Shown one piece after another: positions 54,446 to 63,938 of a DNA stretch of 64,000 nt; position 1 is the stretch's first letter; each line of letters opens with the position of its first letter. Source of the DNA: Leifsonia sp. C5G2 (lineage in GTDB: Bacteria; Actinomycetota; Actinomycetes; Actinomycetales; Microbacteriaceae); contig NZ_JABFMV010000005.1 of assembly GCF_013359685.1 (NCBI RefSeq), forward strand, positions 124,001 through 188,000, written 5' to 3'. Position numbers and translations under genes: made by a program. Below the pieces are notes generated by a model. It was not told the origin of the DNA. It made no database searches and saw only the letters and a program-made list of their open reading frames with translations.

Positions 54446-56044
54446 ATGACCGGATTCACACAGCACCGCAGGCGGAAGGCCGTCGCCGTCGGCATAGCCG
54501 TGACACTGGGCGCCTTCGGCGCCATCGCATCGACCGCCGTCGCCAATGCCGCCTCGATCGACGGCAACCGGCAGGGATCGATCATCGTCCACAAGTACGC
54601 CAACCCGGGTGGCGGCGACCAGAACCCGTCGGGCACCGGCACGGAGCCGAGCACGAACCCGGTCGCCGGGGTGGTGTTCGAGTACTGCCACATCGACGGC
54701 ATCGACCTCCTCGACGGCACCAACAGCGGCTGGGACAAGGTCAACGGCATCACGACGGCACAGAAGCTCGCTGCGGCGGCGCAGGGTGTCGCATCGCTCG
54801 GCACCTACGCCCTCAGCGGCTGCACGAGCCTGCCTGCGACCGATCAGAGCGGCACGGCGAGCTCGGTCAAGCTCCCGCTCGGCGCCTACTTCGTCCGCGA
54901 GGTCTCGGCCCCGGCCAGCGTCGTCGAGAAGGCCGCGCCGTTCGTCGTCACCCTGCCGACGCCGGAGAACCACAAGGTCTCCAACGGCAACTGGGTCTAC
55001 GACGTCAACGTGTACCCGAAGAACACGGTCGCCGAAGCGCCCAAGAAGAACGTGGCCGATCAGGAGGACAGCGGCGCGGTCCTCGGGGCTCCGATCACGT
55101 ACGAGGTCACGCAGCTGATCCCGGCGCTCGCCGCGGGTCAGGGCTACACCAAGTTCTCGGTCGTCGACGATCTCGACCCGAAGCTGACCCCGATCACGAC
55201 AGCGGGCACGGTGACGGTCACGCTGGACGGCACGGCGCTGGTCGACAAGACCGACTTCAACGCGGTCTGGGCCGGCCAGAAGCTCACGGTCACGCTGACG
55301 GCCGCGGGTCTCGCGAAGCTCGTCCCGGCCAAGAACATCGTCGTCGGCTTCCAGGCGAAGGCGAACGCGCCCGGCGAGATCGAGAACACCGCGTACGTCA
55401 ACGTCAACGACTTCGAGCTCACCCCGGGCGACCCGAACACTCCGGACGGCTCGCCCACGACAGGTCAGGTCACGCGCTGGGGCGACCTGACGGTCCAGAA
55501 GGTCAGCAAGGCAGACACGAACGACGGCCTGAAGGGCGCGAAGTTCGAGCTCTACCAGGGGACCACCGACCAGGAGGGCCAGTGCCTCCCGGACATCGGC
55601 AACGGCTTCACGCAGGTGAAGGACCCGAGCGGCACCACGTACGAAATCACATCGGACGACTCGGGCACGATCTTCGTGCCGGGGCTGTGGGTCGGTGACA
55701 CGGCGACCACGGTCGCGGCCGACGGCACCGTCTCCAACACCACGAAGCCGGGCCACGACTTCCAGCAGCGCTGCTACGTGCTGAAGGAGATCCAGGCGCC
55801 CAACGGATTCGTGCTGCCCACCGGTGCTGATGCGCTCACCGCCGTGATGGTGAAGGCCGGGACCAACGGCACCACGCCGCTCGTGAAGATCGAGAACGTT
55901 CAGCATGGTGTTCCCGAGCTGCCGTTCACGGGTTCGAGCATGCAGCTGGCGATGACCATCGGCGGCATCGCGCTGATCGTGGTCGCGCTGGGTGGAATCC
56001 TGGTCATCCGACGTCGCCGCGCCGCGAACGACGAGAAGGCGTGA
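54446..56044 (+). CDS. SpaH/EbpB-like LPXTG major pilin
   Basis: This 532-residue protein has a signal peptide (about 1-36). The pilin motif WVYDVNVYPKN has its crosslinking Lys192 just after Y190-P191. Isopeptide-type Ig domains follow, with an E-box-like YVLKEIQAPNGF near 440. The sorting signal LPFTG (492-496) is followed by a hydrophobic helix and a basic tail. It should polymerise into a sortase-built pilus. The class C sortase gene directly follows with GTGA overlap. No second pilin or tip adhesin is seen. Confidence 0.93.
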   Translation: MTGFTQHRRRKAVAVGIAVTLGAFGAIASTAVANAASIDGNRQGSIIVHKYANPGGGDQNPSGTGTEPSTNPVAGVVFEYCHIDGIDLLDGTNSGWDKVNGITTAQKLAAAAQGVASLGTYALSGCTSLPATDQSGTASSVKLPLGAYFVREVSAPASVVEKAAPFVVTLPTPENHKVSNGNWVYDVNVYPKNTVAEAPKKNVADQEDSGAVLGAPITYEVTQLIPALAAGQGYTKFSVVDDLDPKLTPITTAGTVTVTLDGTALVDKTDFNAVWAGQKLTVTLTAAGLAKLVPAKNIVVGFQAKANAPGEIENTAYVNVNDFELTPGDPNTPDGSPTTGQVTRWGDLTVQKVSKADTNDGLKGAKFELYQGTTDQEGQCLPDIGNGFTQVKDPSGTTYEITSDDSGTIFVPGLWVGDTATTVAADGTVSNTTKPGHDFQQRCYVLKEIQAPNGFVLPTGADALTAVMVKAGTNGTTPLVKIENVQHGVPELPFTGSSMQLAMTIGGIALIVVALGGILVIRRRRAANDEKA

Positions 56045-57054
56045 CCGACGATCCTCGAAGGAGCGTGAGAGGGCCGGTCGGCGCGTCCGCCCGGCCCTCT
56101 CGCCGCCCGCGGCGTCACGCGCCGCCGAAGCGCCGGTGGCGTCCGGGTGCGCTCCTGATCATCACCGCGGTGCTGGCCGTGATCGGTGCGACGGTGCTCG
56201 CCTACTCGCCGGCGGCGAGCTGGCTCTCGGCGTACAACCAATCGCTGGTCATCAGCAGGTACAGCGACTCGCTCCACAAGGTGCGCCCGAAGGCCTCGGA
56301 GCAACTCACCGAGGCGCATCGCTACAACAGGGCACTCTCCAGCGGCGCCGTGCTCGAAGCCAACGTCAACATCCCGACGGGAAGCGGCAAGAGCACCTCC
56401 GACGAGTTCGACTACTGGAAGCTGCTCGACACGCCGAACCGCACGATGTCCCGCATCCAGATCCCCAAGATCGGCGTCGATCTGCCGATCTACCACGGCA
56501 CCAGCGAGGAGTCCCTCCTGAAGGGCGCCGGTCATCTGCAAGGGACGTCCCTTCCTGTCGGAGGGAAGGACACGCGCTCCGTCATCACGGCGCATCGCGG
56601 GCTCGCGGACGCGACCATGTTCACCGACCTCGACAAGCTCCAGTCCGGCGATCGCTTCATCCTCACGACCTTCGGGCAGGTCCTGACCTACCGGGTCGTC
56701 GACACCCGCGTGGTCGACCCCGACGACACCACCACGCTCCGTCAGCGGGCGGGGGAGGACCTGGTCACGCTGGTGACCTGCACGCCCCTCGGCATCAACA
56801 CCCATCGCATCCTGGTGACAGGCGAACGCATCACGCCCACGCCGCCGAAAGACGTGGCCACGGCGAAGAGCACCACGGCGACCCTGCAGTTCCCCTGGTG
56901 GGCGGTCGTCTACCTGACCGCGATCGTGCTGATCGTCGTCTACACCTGGTGGGCGGGCCGCAGTCACCCCAAGACGGCCCTGCCCGACGGCAAGAAGCGT
57001 TCGGGGCGCCGACGAGCGCCCCGGCGGAAGTCGCGCGACCGGCACGGCCGATGA
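56041..57054 (+). CDS. srtC: Class C (pilin) sortase
   Basis: This 337-residue enzyme has two membrane helices (about 36-56 and 286-306) and a sortase domain with His185 (ITAHRGLADATMF), Cys247 (LVTCTPLGINTHR) and Arg256. TCTPLGINTHR is typical of pilin sortases. I cannot see the usual DPW/DPF lid motif before the barrel. It should join Lys192 of the pilin to the LPFTG Thr of the next subunit. The GTG start overlaps the pilin stop. Confidence 0.93.
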   Translation: MTDDPRRSVRGPVGASARPSRRPRRHAPPKRRWRPGALLIITAVLAVIGATVLAYSPAASWLSAYNQSLVISRYSDSLHKVRPKASEQLTEAHRYNRALSSGAVLEANVNIPTGSGKSTSDEFDYWKLLDTPNRTMSRIQIPKIGVDLPIYHGTSEESLLKGAGHLQGTSLPVGGKDTRSVITAHRGLADATMFTDLDKLQSGDRFILTTFGQVLTYRVVDTRVVDPDDTTTLRQRAGEDLVTLVTCTPLGINTHRILVTGERITPTPPKDVATAKSTTATLQFPWWAVVYLTAIVLIVVYTWWAGRSHPKTALPDGKKRSGRRRAPRRKSRDRHGR

Positions 57055-57103
57055 ACCCGGTGTCCGCCGGCCCGGGCTGCACTCCGGTCGATCGATCCCG
57101 GGG

Positions 57104-58552
57104 TCAGGACCGAGCGGATGGCCGCGCCGATTCGCCGAGAGCACGCAGGGCCAGCCACGCGGAGGTGCGGTCGTCCGCGTCCGCGAGCGACAGGCCGAGC
57201 AGCGCCTCGATGCGGTGGATGCGGGAGGTCAGGGTCTGGCGGTGCACGCCGAGGCGGTCGGCCGCCGCTCCCCAGGCGCCGTTCTCGGCGAGGAACACCC
57301 GCAGCGTCTCGGTGAGCTCGCCGTGCCGGCCGCCGATGTCGCGCAGAGGATCGAGCAACCGCGCGACGCGGACGGCATCCTCGTCCGCGAGACGGTCCAG
57401 CACCAGCTCGATCGTCGGGATGGCGCGGTAGCGCACCACGCGTCGGCCCTCCGCGCGCGCCGACTCGACCGCCTGGCCGGCCTCGGCGGCGCTCCCGGCC
57501 AGTGCGTCCGTCGTCGCCGGGTCCCCGACGCCGAGGAAGATCGCGGACGAGTACGCCTCGACGCGGGCGGCCACGGCATCCACCTGGTCGTCGCGCAGGA
57601 AGCCCGTGACCACGCCGTGACGCTCGGTGAGGATGTGGGCGGCACCGAGCTCGTCGAGCCAGTGCGACACCAGCCGCTCCAGCTCGACGGACGTCGATCG
57701 CGCGGTCAGCGCGAACGCGGTGAGCGAGCTCTCGTGCACACCCCACTGCCGCAGCAGAGACACGGCCGACGGTCCGCCTGCGAGGAGCGCGTCGATCATC
57801 ACCGCGCGCCCGAGCCGCTCCGTCCGGGTCGGGTCGTCCGTCCTGAGCACCAGGTCGAGCAGGGCGGCGGCCTGCGAGCCGAGCTCCCGCGCCCGGCTGG
57901 ACGACTCCGTGCGCGGGCTCACCACCAGGCGGGCGGAGAGGTCCTCGCCCGATCCCACGACGTGCACCTGGAGCGCCCTGTGTCGCACGCGCACGGGACG
58001 CGAGAGCGCGACGGCCATCGCATCCTGGACATGGAGCGCGCCGGCGCCCGCGCTCGTGATCACCTGCCCGTGCCGGTCGAGCAGAACCGCCCAGCCGTCG
58101 ATGCGGTGGGCGAGCTCGGCGACGACGCCGGAGACACCGCCGCGCCGCGCGGCCAGGGTGAGCACCTTCATGGCGCTCGTCACCGCCCGGTCCTCCGCGG
58201 CCTGGTCCACGGCAAGGAGCGCGGCGAGCACGGGCTCGAGCACGTCGTCGGCGGGGACGGTTCCGACGATCGCCGTCGTGCCGGTGCGTTCGAGCGCCCG
58301 CAGCAGCGCCGCATTCTCGGTTTGGGAGACGACGACCGCTCCGCGCAGCGACTCGGCCCGCCCATCCGAGGAGGAGAGGGCAGCCGTGAGCGCGGCGGCG
58401 GGCGCGATCACGAGGGTGGCGAACGCCGGATGACCCACCACCGAGAAGTCGTCGAGCGCGACCGCCGAGTCGACCGGCATCCCGGCATCCAGGCGTCCCT
58501 CCACGACCCGGCCCCCGAGGGTGCGGGCGATGGATGCGATGTCGCGGGCCAT
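57104..58552 (-). CDS. PucR-family transcriptional regulator
   Basis: This regulator of about 482 residues has a C-terminal PucR-type HTH (LFLAENGAWGAAADRLGVHRQTLTSRIHRIEALLGL). Upstream is a GGDEF-like linker region, and the N-terminal part (about 1-260) appears to be a sensory region. The start is uncertain: ATG at 58552, preceded by TACACT as a possible -10 (leaderless), or ATG at 58597. It is divergent from the dehydrogenase gene 114 bases away, which it probably regulates together with the permease. Confidence 0.85.
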   Translation of the reverse strand: MARDIASIARTLGGRVVEGRLDAGMPVDSAVALDDFSVVGHPAFATLVIAPAAALTAALSSSDGRAESLRGAVVVSQTENAALLRALERTGTTAIVGTVPADDVLEPVLAALLAVDQAAEDRAVTSAMKVLTLAARRGGVSGVVAELAHRIDGWAVLLDRHGQVITSAGAGALHVQDAMAVALSRPVRVRHRALQVHVVGSGEDLSARLVVSPRTESSSRARELGSQAAALLDLVLRTDDPTRTERLGRAVMIDALLAGGPSAVSLLRQWGVHESSLTAFALTARSTSVELERLVSHWLDELGAAHILTERHGVVTGFLRDDQVDAVAARVEAYSSAIFLGVGDPATTDALAGSAAEAGQAVESARAEGRRVVRYRAIPTIELVLDRLADEDAVRVARLLDPLRDIGGRHGELTETLRVFLAENGAWGAAADRLGVHRQTLTSRIHRIEALLGLSLADADDRTSAWLALRALGESARPSARS

Positions 58553-58665
58553 GTTCACAGTGTACGAAAAGTCGAAGCCGCCGCTCTGATTCGACATTTC
58601 TGTGGATGACACCGGCAGGAGGCGATTCCTAGCATCGAGCGAGACCCGCACACGAAGGAGTACCC

Positions 58666-59763
58666 ATGCAGGCCGTCATCTTCACCGAACCGTCCGCCCC
58701 CATCGAGTTCACCGAGGTGGAGCTCGCCGCCCCTGCCCCGGGCGAGGTGCGCGTGAAGATCGCCGCCGCGGGCGTCTGCCACTCCGACCTGCACGTGAAG
58801 CGGGGGGAGTGGGACGCTCCGGCACCGCTCGTCATGGGCCACGAGGGCTCCGGGGTGGTGACCGAGCTCGGCGAGGGCGTGACGTCGCTCGCGGTGGGCG
58901 ACCACGTCGTGCTCAGCTGGGTGCCGCCGTGCGGCGAGTGCCGCTACTGCCGGTCCGGTCACGAGGCCCGCTGCCAGAAGGTCGCGACGATCGTCGCGCC
59001 CAAGGGCGTGCTGTTCGACGGAACCTCGCGGCTGTCCCGGGACGGCGAGACCGTCCACCACTACCTGGGGGTCTCCTCGTTCGCCGAGGAGGTCGTCGTG
59101 CCGGCCTCCGGCGCCGTCAAGGTGCGCGACGACGCCCCGCTCGACGTGATCGCCGTCGTCGGCTGCGCCGTCGCGACCGGGGTGGGCGCCGTGCTCAACA
59201 CCGCCGCGGTCGAGCCGGGCTCGACGGTCGTCGTGATCGGCTGCGGCGGCGTCGGCCTCAACGTCGTGCAGGGCGCGAAGCTAGCCGGCGCCGAGCGGAT
59301 CGTCGCGATCGACGTGCTCGCCGACAAGACCCAGATGGCGCTGCAGTTCGGCGCGACCGACCGCATCGACGCGTCCAAGGCGGACGCGGTCGAGCAGCTG
59401 TTCGAGCTCATCCCGGACGGCGTCGACTACGCCTTCGACGCGATCGGGCGCACCTCCACCACCGAGCAGGCCATCCGGATGCTCGGCCTCGGCGGCGCGG
59501 CCGTGATCGTCGGCCTGCCGCCGACGGGCGCGAAGGCGTCGTTCGAGCCGCTCGTGCTGGCGGAGGCCGACCAGCGCATCCTCGGCTCCAACTACGGCTC
59601 GGTGCGTCCGTCCATCGACATCCCCGCCCTGGTCGACCGTTACATGGACGGCCAGCTGAAGCTCGACCCGCTCATCTCCGGCCGCCGACCCCTGGCCGAG
59701 GCGGCGGAGGCCTTCGACGACCTCGAGGCCGGCTCCGTCCTCCGCACCCTCCTCATCCCCTAG
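58666..59763 (+). CDS. Zinc-dependent alcohol dehydrogenase (class III-like MDR)
   Basis: This 365-residue medium-chain dehydrogenase has catalytic zinc ligands Cys38 (GVCHSD), His59 and Glu60 (GHEGSG). Structural zinc Cys89/92/95/103 lie in PPCGECRYCRSGHEARC. The NAD site is GCGGVGLNVV with an Asp (AIDVLADK) that favours NAD over NADP. It oxidises a primary alcohol or aldehyde adduct. The gene context (permease downstream, PucR divergent) suggests catabolism of an amino alcohol or amine-derived aldehyde. The RBS is AAGGAG before the ATG. Confidence 0.92.
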   Translation: MQAVIFTEPSAPIEFTEVELAAPAPGEVRVKIAAAGVCHSDLHVKRGEWDAPAPLVMGHEGSGVVTELGEGVTSLAVGDHVVLSWVPPCGECRYCRSGHEARCQKVATIVAPKGVLFDGTSRLSRDGETVHHYLGVSSFAEEVVVPASGAVKVRDDAPLDVIAVVGCAVATGVGAVLNTAAVEPGSTVVVIGCGGVGLNVVQGAKLAGAERIVAIDVLADKTQMALQFGATDRIDASKADAVEQLFELIPDGVDYAFDAIGRTSTTEQAIRMLGLGGAAVIVGLPPTGAKASFEPLVLAEADQRILGSNYGSVRPSIDIPALVDRYMDGQLKLDPLISGRRPLAEAAEAFDDLEAGSVLRTLLIP

Positions 59764-59788
59764 CCCCGAAACGACTCACTGGAGAGCC

Positions 59789-61222
59789 ATGTCAACCACA
59801 CAGACCCGGGCGAGCAGCCCGACCGACGCCGGGCTTCGGCACGGCGTGATGAGCGGCCCGGAGCTCGCGGCCCAGGCCATCGCCAACATCGCGCCGAGCG
59901 CGGTCATCGCCTTCACCGCGATGTCGATCTTCGTCGGCGCGGGCAACGGGACGATCTACTCGTTCATCCTCGCCACCATCGTCATCCTCTGCGTCGGCTA
60001 CTGCGTCGTCGTCTTCGCCCGCAAGCACGCCTCGGCCGGTTCGCTCTACACGTACGTGGCGAAGGGCCTCGGCCCGACCGGCGCCTACCTGGCCGGCGTC
60101 ACGCTCGTGATCGGCTGCTGGGGCATCGCGGCCGGCTCGCTCGGCGGCGCGGTGTCGTACTTCAACCAGTTCCTGGTCCTGCTCGGCGTCCCTGCGGGCG
60201 GTGTGGGCTGGTACATCGGCCTCGCGATCGTGCTCGGCGGGCTGGCGACACTGTTCACCATCCGCGGCATCCGGCTCTCCGCCCGCGTCTCGCTGGTGCT
60301 GGAGCTGGTGTCGGTGACGATCATCACCATCCTGCTGGTCGCCGCTCTGGTGTGGGCAGGGCCAGCGGCCTGGGACCCCGCCCAGGTCTTCGCCCAGGGC
60401 GCGCCGTTCCAGGGCATCGCAGCCGGGATGGTGCTCGGCATCCTCGGCTTCGTCGGATTCTCGTCGGCCGACGCGCTCGGGCGCGAGGCGAAGAACCCGT
60501 ACACGGCGATCCCGCGCGCGATCATGTGGAGCGCCGTCGTCGTCGGCGTGCTCTACGTCTTCGCCGCCTACACGCAGATCGCCGTGCTGCACGGCGACCT
60601 CGCCACCAGCGCGAGCCCGCTGGAGGACATCGCGAAGCTGATCGGGATGCCGTCCTGGTTCGCACCCGTGCTCACCTTCGGCGTCGGCGCGTCGTTCTTC
60701 GCCGTGGTCGTCGCCCCGCTGAACGTCGTGGGCCGCGTGCTCTACGTGATGGGCAAAGAGGGAGTGCTGCCCGAGCGCTTCGGCCGCACCCACGAGCGTC
60801 ACCTCACCCCGCACCGCGTGCTCCTGGTCGCGGGACCTGCGGCGATCGTGCTCGACATCGTCCTCCTCGCGATCGGCGCGAACCCGATGGACATCGTCGT
60901 CTGGGTGGACACGTACGGCACCTACGGCTACATGGTCGCGTACGCGCTGGTGGCTATCGCGTGCATCGTCTACACCCGGCGTGCGGGCATCCCGAACCGG
61001 CTGGTCTGGGTGTGCGCCGTCGTGGCGGTCGCCGCCATGGCGTACGTGTTCTTCGCGAACGTCTGGCCGGTGCCGGCGTTCCCGCTCAACGTCATCCCGT
61101 ACCTCTTCGTGCTGACGCTGGCCGGCGCGGTCGCGTGGTTCGCGTACCTGCGCAGGCGCCGCCCGCAGGTGATCGAGAACATCGGCAACACCGAGACGGA
61201 TGCGCTGGAGGGCGTCGGCTAG
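59789..61222 (+). CDS. APC-family amino acid/amine permease
   Basis: This 477-residue transporter has about 12 helices. The start SGPELAAQAIANIAPSAVIAFTAMSIFVGAGNG matches the APC helix-1 unwound GAG region. The middle has GFVGFSSADALGREAKNPYTAIPRAI, the conserved APC loop after helix 6. It lies 25 bases after the dehydrogenase. The likely substrate is an amine, polyamine or amino acid whose alcohol or aldehyde derivative is handled by that enzyme. Confidence 0.9.
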   Translation: MSTTQTRASSPTDAGLRHGVMSGPELAAQAIANIAPSAVIAFTAMSIFVGAGNGTIYSFILATIVILCVGYCVVVFARKHASAGSLYTYVAKGLGPTGAYLAGVTLVIGCWGIAAGSLGGAVSYFNQFLVLLGVPAGGVGWYIGLAIVLGGLATLFTIRGIRLSARVSLVLELVSVTIITILLVAALVWAGPAAWDPAQVFAQGAPFQGIAAGMVLGILGFVGFSSADALGREAKNPYTAIPRAIMWSAVVVGVLYVFAAYTQIAVLHGDLATSASPLEDIAKLIGMPSWFAPVLTFGVGASFFAVVVAPLNVVGRVLYVMGKEGVLPERFGRTHERHLTPHRVLLVAGPAAIVLDIVLLAIGANPMDIVVWVDTYGTYGYMVAYALVAIACIVYTRRAGIPNRLVWVCAVVAVAAMAYVFFANVWPVPAFPLNVIPYLFVLTLAGAVAWFAYLRRRRPQVIENIGNTETDALEGVG

Positions 61223-61238
61223 TCCGGCGCGCGAGACC

Positions 61239-61274
61239 GGCCCGCGTCGTCCACCCCCCGGGGCGTCGCGGGCC
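61239..61274. terminator. Weak hairpin between convergent permease and histidine kinase genes
   Basis: GGCCCGCG (61239-61246) pairs with CGCGGGCC (61267-61274) across a 20-base GC-rich loop in a convergent gap. It may act in both directions; there is no T-run. Confidence 0.35.
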
Positions 61275-61282
61275 TCGCGCGT

Positions 61283-62491
61283 TCACTGGCGCTTCGGCAG
61301 CCGCACGGTGACGACGGCGCCACCCTCCGGGCGATTGGACGCGTCCACCGTGCCGTGATGGCGGCTCACCACCTCGGCCACGAGGGCCAGCCCGAGCCCG
61401 TAGTGGCGGCCGCGCGGTTCGGCGGTCTGCGCATCGCGCGCGCTGGCGAACCGGTCGAACGCGCGATCCTCGACGCCCTCCGAGAAGCCGGGTCCGTCGT
61501 CCTGCACGGTGAGCAGCACGCTGTCGCGGTGCGGCCGGACGGTGACCGAGATGTGCGAGCGGGCGTGGTCGAGGGCGTTGTCGATCAGTGCGACGATCAT
61601 GCGGCGGAGCGACACCGGGGCGCCGGTGACGAGCGAGCCGGGTTCCGGCGAGACGTCGATCGTGACGTCCCGCTCTTCTGCGCGGCCCCCGGCGGCCCGG
61701 GCGACCGCGCCGGCGAGTTCGGCCAGGTCGACCTCGACCGCCTCCGCGGTCTGCCGGGGGTCGGCGGCCGTGAGCAGGTCCTGCACGATCTCGGTGAGGG
61801 CGCGGCTGTCGTCCACGATCTCGTCGAGGCCGGTCCGCACCTCCTCGTCGGCGTCCGTCGAGACGACGTGGCGGCGCAGCAGCTGCGCGCGCGTGCTCAG
61901 CAGGGTCAGCGGTGTGCGGAGCTCGTGGCCCGCGTCGGCGACGAATCGTCGCTGCAGCGCGAGCGCGTCGGCCAGCGGACGGATCGAGCGGCGGGCGAGG
62001 AAGAGCCCGACCGCGGCGGCCGCGACGGTGGCGATGAGGCCGGAGGCGACCAGGGCGACGAGGAGACGGGCGAGTTCCTCCTGCTGCTCGCCGAGGCCGT
62101 AGGCGATCTGCACGACCCTGCCGTTGCGCACGTCCGTCTCGACCAGGTAGCGCCGGCCGTCCGCCAGCACCTCGCCGGAGACCGAACCACCGTTCTGCTC
62201 CACCTGGGCGAGGGCCCGTTCGTCGGGGAGGCCGTCCGGCAGATCGGGTGAGCTGTCCCTGCTGCCGTCGGGTGCCACCGCGGTCACCAGGAGGTTGCGT
62301 GGCGCGTCGTGCGGCGAGTCGACCATCGAGGCGTCGGCCAGGACCTTGTGCGCCGCCTCGGCCTGGCCCGCGGCCACCACGGAGAAGACGACGACGCCGA
62401 GCGCGACGAAGAGACCCACGATGATGAGGGCGAACTGGAGGGCGAGGCGCCGCGAGGCGGTGCGCAGCTCGCGCTCGTCGGCGCTGGTCAC
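61283..62491 (-). CDS. Sensor histidine kinase
   Basis: This 402-residue kinase has helix 1 (about 18-42), an extracytoplasmic sensor (about 43-140), helix 2 (about 142-166), a HAMP-like linker, a dimerisation domain with phospho-His in ADAGHELRTPLTLL, and an ATPase domain with DNALDHA, DDGPGF and GLGLALV. It pairs with the OmpR-type regulator upstream (GTGA overlap). The operon suggests it senses a redox or metal-related cue at the membrane. Confidence 0.94.
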   Translation of the reverse strand: MTSADERELRTASRRLALQFALIIVGLFVALGVVVFSVVAAGQAEAAHKVLADASMVDSPHDAPRNLLVTAVAPDGSRDSSPDLPDGLPDERALAQVEQNGGSVSGEVLADGRRYLVETDVRNGRVVQIAYGLGEQQEELARLLVALVASGLIATVAAAAVGLFLARRSIRPLADALALQRRFVADAGHELRTPLTLLSTRAQLLRRHVVSTDADEEVRTGLDEIVDDSRALTEIVQDLLTAADPRQTAEAVEVDLAELAGAVARAAGGRAEERDVTIDVSPEPGSLVTGAPVSLRRMIVALIDNALDHARSHISVTVRPHRDSVLLTVQDDGPGFSEGVEDRAFDRFASARDAQTAEPRGRHYGLGLALVAEVVSRHHGTVDASNRPEGGAVVTVRLPKRQ

Positions 62492-63180
62492 GGGAGCGAG
62501 CCCATCCGGTAGCCGACCCCGCGGACCGTCTCGATCAGGGTGCGGCCGAATTTCCGCCGCAGGTGGTGCACGTAGGTGTCGACGACGCCGGGGTCGTCGG
62601 CCGCGGCGAACACGTCTTCGAGCAGGAGCGCGCGCGAGAAGACCTGCTCCGGTCGCCGGGCGAGCAGCTCCAGGAGCGCGGCCTCCCGTTCGGAGAGGAC
62701 GGTCCGGCTGCCGTCGTCGAGGGTGACCGTGCGGCTGCCGGTGTCGATCCGGCCGCCGGGGAACCGGACGGTCGGGACCACCGCGGCGGCGCGGCGGGTG
62801 AGCGCACGGACCCTGGCGACCAGCTCGTCGATATCGAACGGCTTCGCCAGGTAGTCCTCCGCCCCGGCGTTGAGGCCGTCGACGCGGTCCGGCGCGGTGC
62901 CGAGCGCGGAGAGCACCAGGATCGGGGTCGTGACGCCGTGCTCGCGCAGTCGCCGGAGAACGTCCAGCCCCTCGACCGCGGGCAGACCCCGGTCGAGCAC
63001 CATGACGTCGAACGCCTCCGACAGGCCCAGGTGCAGGGCGCGCTGGCCGTCGCCCGCCCGGCTGACGTCGAAGCCCTCGGAAGAGAGGAGGCTGTCGAGC
63101 ATCCCGGCGAGGCGGCTGTCGTCCTCCGCGACCAGCACACGCGGCTTTCCGCTCACGTCCGAAGTATAGGTCTCGGTCAC
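62488..63180 (-). CDS. OmpR-family response regulator
   Basis: This 230-residue regulator has a receiver domain (VLVAEDDSRLAGML, phospho-Asp in VMVLDRGLP, then the switch Lys in LAKPFDIDEL). A C-terminal winged helix has LSEREAALLELLARRPEQVFSR and VHHLRRKFG. The GTG start overlaps the apbE stop. It likely controls its own operon, and so flavinylation and electron transfer genes. Confidence 0.94.
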   Translation of the reverse strand: MTETYTSDVSGKPRVLVAEDDSRLAGMLDSLLSSEGFDVSRAGDGQRALHLGLSEAFDVMVLDRGLPAVEGLDVLRRLREHGVTTPILVLSALGTAPDRVDGLNAGAEDYLAKPFDIDELVARVRALTRRAAAVVPTVRFPGGRIDTGSRTVTLDDGSRTVLSEREAALLELLARRPEQVFSRALLLEDVFAAADDPGVVDTYVHHLRRKFGRTLIETVRGVGYRMGSLP

Positions 63181-63938
63181 GCGGCGCTCGCCGGGGGTGC
63201 GAAGGTCAGCTCGCCGGCGCCGGTGAGGCGGCCGGCCGCGTCGAGCACCAGGACGCCGCGCGCACCGGCCTGCAGGGCGAGCGGGATGCCCGCGGAACCC
63301 AGGGCGAAGACCGCGGTCGCCCAGACGTCGGCGGTCGTGAGGTCGTCCGCGACGACCGTCGCGCTGAGCAGTGTGCGCGGGATCGAGCCGTCCCGTCCGT
63401 CGACGATGTGGTCGCCGCGCTCGTAGGCGCCGGAGGTGGCGACGGCGCCGCTGCGCACGGACAGGGCGGCCAGCATCCCGCCGGGGGAGTGCGGTGAGCG
63501 GATGCCGACGGTCCAGGGCCGCCCATCGCCCGGGCTGCCGGAGACCACGACGTCGCCGCCGGCGTTCAGGCAGTAGTCGTGCAGTCCGGCCGCGTCGAGC
63601 TCGCGCGCCGCCCGGGCGGCGGCCCAGCCCTTGACCACGCCGTCGAGGTCCCAGGTGCCGTCCGGATGCCGGATGCGGAACGCGCCGCCCGAAGCGCGGG
63701 CCACCCCCTCGCCGATCGCGACGACCTCGCGGAAGTCGCCGCTCGGTTCCGCGGCATCCCTGACGGCTGCGTTGGCGAGGCTCACCTCGCTGTCGGGCCG
63801 GTACGTGCTGAACCGTCGGTCGGCGTCCCGCAGCGCCGCGAAAGCCCGTTCGGCAGCGGGCGCGCCGTCGCCGACATCGTCGCCGTCGCGGACGTCGATG
63901 GACATCGGGATGCCCATGACGGTCTCGAGGAACCTCAT
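63177..63938 (-). CDS. apbE: FAD:protein FMN transferase ApbE
   Basis: This 253-residue enzyme moves FMN from FAD onto a Thr of an exported partner. It begins RFLETVMGIPMSIDV, has TWDLDGVVKGWAAARA (the substrate-binding D-GG-KG region), LNAGGDVVVSGS, and DLTTADVWATAVFALG with the metal-binding TADVWATA motif. The start overlaps the FMN-binding gene stop (ATGA). A stand-alone ApbE next to its substrate is a common organisation. Confidence 0.93.
   Translation of the reverse strand: MRFLETVMGIPMSIDVRDGDDVGDGAPAAERAFAALRDADRRFSTYRPDSEVSLANAAVRDAAEPSGDFREVVAIGEGVARASGGAFRIRHPDGTWDLDGVVKGWAAARAARELDAAGLHDYCLNAGGDVVVSGSPGDGRPWTVGIRSPHSPGGMLAALSVRSGAVATSGAYERGDHIVDGRDGSIPRTLLSATVVADDLTTADVWATAVFALGSAGIPLALQAGARGVLVLDAAGRLTGAGELTFAPPASAA

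Noticed and set aside
58793-58800. CACGTGAA inside the alcohol dehydrogenase gene as a further parS
   Set aside because: Only half of the palindrome matches (GCACGTGAAGC), and it is explained by His-Val-Lys codons.
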